This document shows positions 27,660 through 29,205 of a DNA stretch of 29,205 nt, piece after piece. How positions within the stretch are numbered: the first letter of the stretch is position 1; the number at the start of each line of letters is the position of its first letter. The DNA lies in IMG/VR virus record IMGVR_UViG_3300039412_000167, positions 1 through 29,205 of that record; one strand, given 5' to 3'. Under the pieces are notes generated by a model. That model was not told the DNA's origin. It did not search any database and worked only from the letters and a program-made list of their open reading frames with translations. The stretch comes from a virus. The position numbers and the translations under genes were made by a program.

Positions 27660-27785
27660 TTAGAAAAACAGATTCATTGCTTTGTCGAGGGCGCCGAATA
27701 AATTTGCCGCCAGACAGGCCACGAAGGCACCTGTCAGGACGATGCCGATTCCTACGCCGATGAAGAAGTCCCGCCAGCTTTTCAT
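27660..27785 (-). CDS. One-helix membrane protein, holin-like
   Basis: A 41-residue protein from ATG 27785 with GAGAGG about 7 bases upstream. It reads MKSWRDFF, then one membrane helix (IGVGIGIVLTGAFVACLAAN), then a short LFGALDKAMNLFF end. Size, N-terminal charge and place between the protease and the exported protein/lysozyme genes suggest a small holin or a lysis accessory membrane protein. Longer frames that overlap it on the same strand are arginine-rich and not convincing. Confidence 0.65.
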   Translation of the reverse strand: MKSWRDFFIGVGIGIVLTGAFVACLAANLFGALDKAMNLFF

Positions 27786-27795
27786 TGTGCGCCTC

Positions 27796-28677
27796 TCACT
27801 TCCATACCTTGCCCAAATGGACCATCCACGCATCACTAACGAACGGCCCATTCGCGGGATCACTCCCGGTGAAGAAGGCATAGGGCATCCAGTAGCACCC
27901 TCCGTCCGTGCGCCCCGGCGCTGAGATTCCCATAGGCCAAATGTCCGATTCGCCCCATGAGTTCTGCACGAGGATGCCGCCTTTGCTGCCGTCTGGAAAC
28001 TTGATGATGTCGTCATAGTCCATGCCGTGCTGCGCGTGACCGCCAAGCAGTTGCTCGGTAGTTGGGTCGGGCATGGGCATGAATCCAGGCTCCGCCCACG
28101 CGCCCTCAAACGAACTGTACACGTTGATGCCGAACCCGAAACTGTAGCCCGAAGCGATACAGCTTTTCATCGTTTGCAGGTCAGGTAACGAGTGGTAGGC
28201 TCCCGGCTTGTAAACCAGACCATCAGCGTATTGCTTATCGGTAGGCGGTGTCGAGTACTGATCGTCACTGTACGGCATCTGCGACTCAAGGCAGACGCCT
28301 TGCCGGTTGAGCGTGATAAATGCGGTGTGGATTGTTGAACCTGCATCTTGGCCGAGATCGCCGTCATAGATCAAGTTCGTCAGGTAAGCAAACTCCGCGC
28401 TGGACTCGAACTGCGCTGCTGGCACAGTCTTGTTTGCTTCATATTGAAACTGGGCGCGGTAGAGCAGATCGCGGATTTCGGCCTTCATCTGCCCAGTGCA
28501 AGAGCCCTCGTTGCCTTGATCGCGAATTGGACCCATAAACTGCGACGTGGAGGCTTTGGACGGCAGGACGATGGTTGGATCGACAGGCAGCGCCAGCAGC
28601 TTCTTGGCTGGCAGGAATGGATTATCTGGGTAGCGCCCATAGCGCCGACCGGCGGGTGAAAGCGGGAGAAAACTCAT
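27796..28677 (-). CDS. Papain-like (C1-type) cysteine protease
   Basis: A 293-residue protein from ATG 28677 with AAAAGGAGC upstream; the ATG overlaps the previous stop as ATGA. It shows the papain triad in order: IRDQGNEGSCTGQ with Q54 and C60, GGHAQHGMDYDD with H214, and VQNSWGESDIW with N239. No signal peptide is present. In phages such enzymes are rare compared with the serine-type prohead proteases; possible roles are processing virion proteins, cutting cell-wall peptides, or counter-defence. The neighbours (coiled protein, one-helix membrane protein, exported protein, lysozyme) suggest a lysis or late-stage setting. Confidence 0.85.
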   Translation of the reverse strand: MSFLPLSPAGRRYGRYPDNPFLPAKKLLALPVDPTIVLPSKASTSQFMGPIRDQGNEGSCTGQMKAEIRDLLYRAQFQYEANKTVPAAQFESSAEFAYLTNLIYDGDLGQDAGSTIHTAFITLNRQGVCLESQMPYSDDQYSTPPTDKQYADGLVYKPGAYHSLPDLQTMKSCIASGYSFGFGINVYSSFEGAWAEPGFMPMPDPTTEQLLGGHAQHGMDYDDIIKFPDGSKGGILVQNSWGESDIWPMGISAPGRTDGGCYWMPYAFFTGSDPANGPFVSDAWMVHLGKVWK

Positions 28678-28874
28678 TGATGCTCCTTTTCTGTTAGCGG
28701 CCAGCTAGCGTGAAGGGTCTTGATGAAAGCGTCCGCGTCCTCGAACATCTGTTGCGCAGCGTCACAAGCAGCAGCAGCCTTTGCCAATGCCGCCTGAGCA
28801 ATCAACTGCGTCTCGTGCAGGTCGTCGGAGGCTTGCTGTAAGGCGGCGTCGGTGCCGGAAATCTGGGTGGTCAT
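28674..28874 (-). CDS. Small Ala-rich coiled protein
   Basis: A 66-residue protein from ATG 28874 with GGGGAT about 7 bases upstream. Nearly the whole length is Ala/Gln/Asp-rich heptad-like helix (ISGTDAALQQASDDLHETQL ... KAAAACDAAQQMFEDADAFI). No membrane segment is seen. Its TGA overlaps the protease ATG. The role is unknown; such small coiled proteins may chaperone or cap the next gene's product. Confidence 0.65.
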   Translation of the reverse strand: MTTQISGTDAALQQASDDLHETQLIAQAALAKAAAACDAAQQMFEDADAFIKTLHASWPLTEKEHQ

Positions 28875-28928
28875 TGAATTATCCCCATGGCAGCAAACCA
28901 ATGCGCGGACTGTCGAAGCTAAAGAATG

Positions 28929-29162
28929 TCAGTCCGGGTACTGATGGTGAAATTCCAGTTGAACAGCTATGCGTAAGCCCAATCCACATTTGCCATCCAC
29001 AGGTAGGACACGAGCCACACTCTTGAGCATCTTGTCCCGACCGCTCCGTAGGTATTCGCGATAAAGAGTTGGGTCAAGGAAAGGGCCGACCACATCGGCA
29101 TGCTCGAGGTCTTCTAGCCATTTCTCGATCGGGAGCAGAGCTATCATTTTGCCCTGCGACAT
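28929..29162 (-). CDS. Hypothetical protein, possibly truncated by the window edge
   Basis: From ATG 29162 the frame gives 77 residues (MSQGKMIALLPIEKWLEDLE; then GPFLDPTLYREYLRSGRDKM). AAGGA lies 12 bases upstream, rather far. The frame stays open to base 29205 with coding-like sequence (DPLGFSEGIEF), so the real start may lie beyond the window. No family is recognised. Confidence 0.55.
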   Translation of the reverse strand: MSQGKMIALLPIEKWLEDLEHADVVGPFLDPTLYREYLRSGRDKMLKSVARVLPVDGKCGLGLRIAVQLEFHHQYPD

Positions 29163-29205
29163 TAGAAATTCGATTCCTTCGCTGAAGCCGAGGGGATCGC
29201 TGGCA

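Noticed and set aside
27786-28109. Long Arg-rich frame upstream of the one-helix membrane protein
   Set aside because: It overlaps the papain-like protease gene in another frame; only the last 41 residues after a good binding site look real.

Overview
The window looks like part of the genome of an uncultured tailed bacteriophage, podovirus-like and without a recognisable close relative. The reasons are tightly packed genes, repeated 4-base stop/start overlaps, a run of virion proteins (ejection-type proteins, tail hub with PA14 domain, collagen-like fibre), an endolysin region, and two phage-type nuclease genes. No terminase, portal, capsid, polymerase, integrase, tRNA or rRNA was seen. The host cannot be named; export signals followed by cysteine-rich domains suggest a Gram-negative environmental bacterium, but this is only inference.

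Layout, left to right. (1) 1-1781, plus strand: a 12-bp tandem repeat, then a DUF6745-like gene, its usual small partner type, a coupled micro-ORF and a hypothetical gene, closed by a hairpin plus T-run. (2) 1728-4718, minus strand: a cluster of small genes with a zinc ribbon, a protein with RAMP-like motifs, a very regular 29-unit pentamer array (GGYNN on the transcribed strand), a perfect hairpin, and a protein with an AddB/Cas4-like four-cysteine arrangement. (3) 4723-9922, minus: large coiled-coil, proline-rich and membrane-segment proteins that look like internal virion or DNA-ejection proteins; the first one appears to start at ATT. (4) 10038-11036, plus: an endonuclease VII-type nuclease inserted against the main direction. 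(5) 11016-13702, minus: zinc ribbon, TPR plus FkbM methyltransferase, GH130-like propeller, YodC/DUF2158-like protein and another zinc ribbon, preceded by a sigma70-like promoter overlapped by a perfect palindrome and by a truncated copy of the GH130-like gene. (6) 13825-24534, minus: fibre and tail genes, three of them with Sec signal peptides. (7) 24591-26095: zinc-ribbon plus XRE regulator, DUF6496-like basic protein, a GIY-YIG-like gene on plus, a small minus gene with its own promoter, and a perfect 8-bp hairpin. (8) 26290-29162, minus: lysozyme, exported protein, one-helix membrane protein, papain-like protease, small coiled protein and a gene that may run off the window.

Most minus-strand genes from 29.1 kb down to 1.7 kb probably form a few long late transcripts read right to left. 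Short overlaps (ATGA, GTGA, TAATG, TGATG) recur at nearly every junction in the fibre and glycan segments, so translation is probably coupled. The lysis-type genes sit upstream of the tail genes. The glycan segment (methyltransferase, GH130-like protein) directly follows the fibre genes, which suggests modification of, or adaptation to, surface glycans.

The strongest unexplained signals are the GGYNN pentamer array with its neighbours, the J-domain-like motif in a virion-type protein, the relic of a duplicated GH130-like gene, the ATT start, and the set of signal peptides on fibre genes. All family names are from reading motifs by eye; no search was run.
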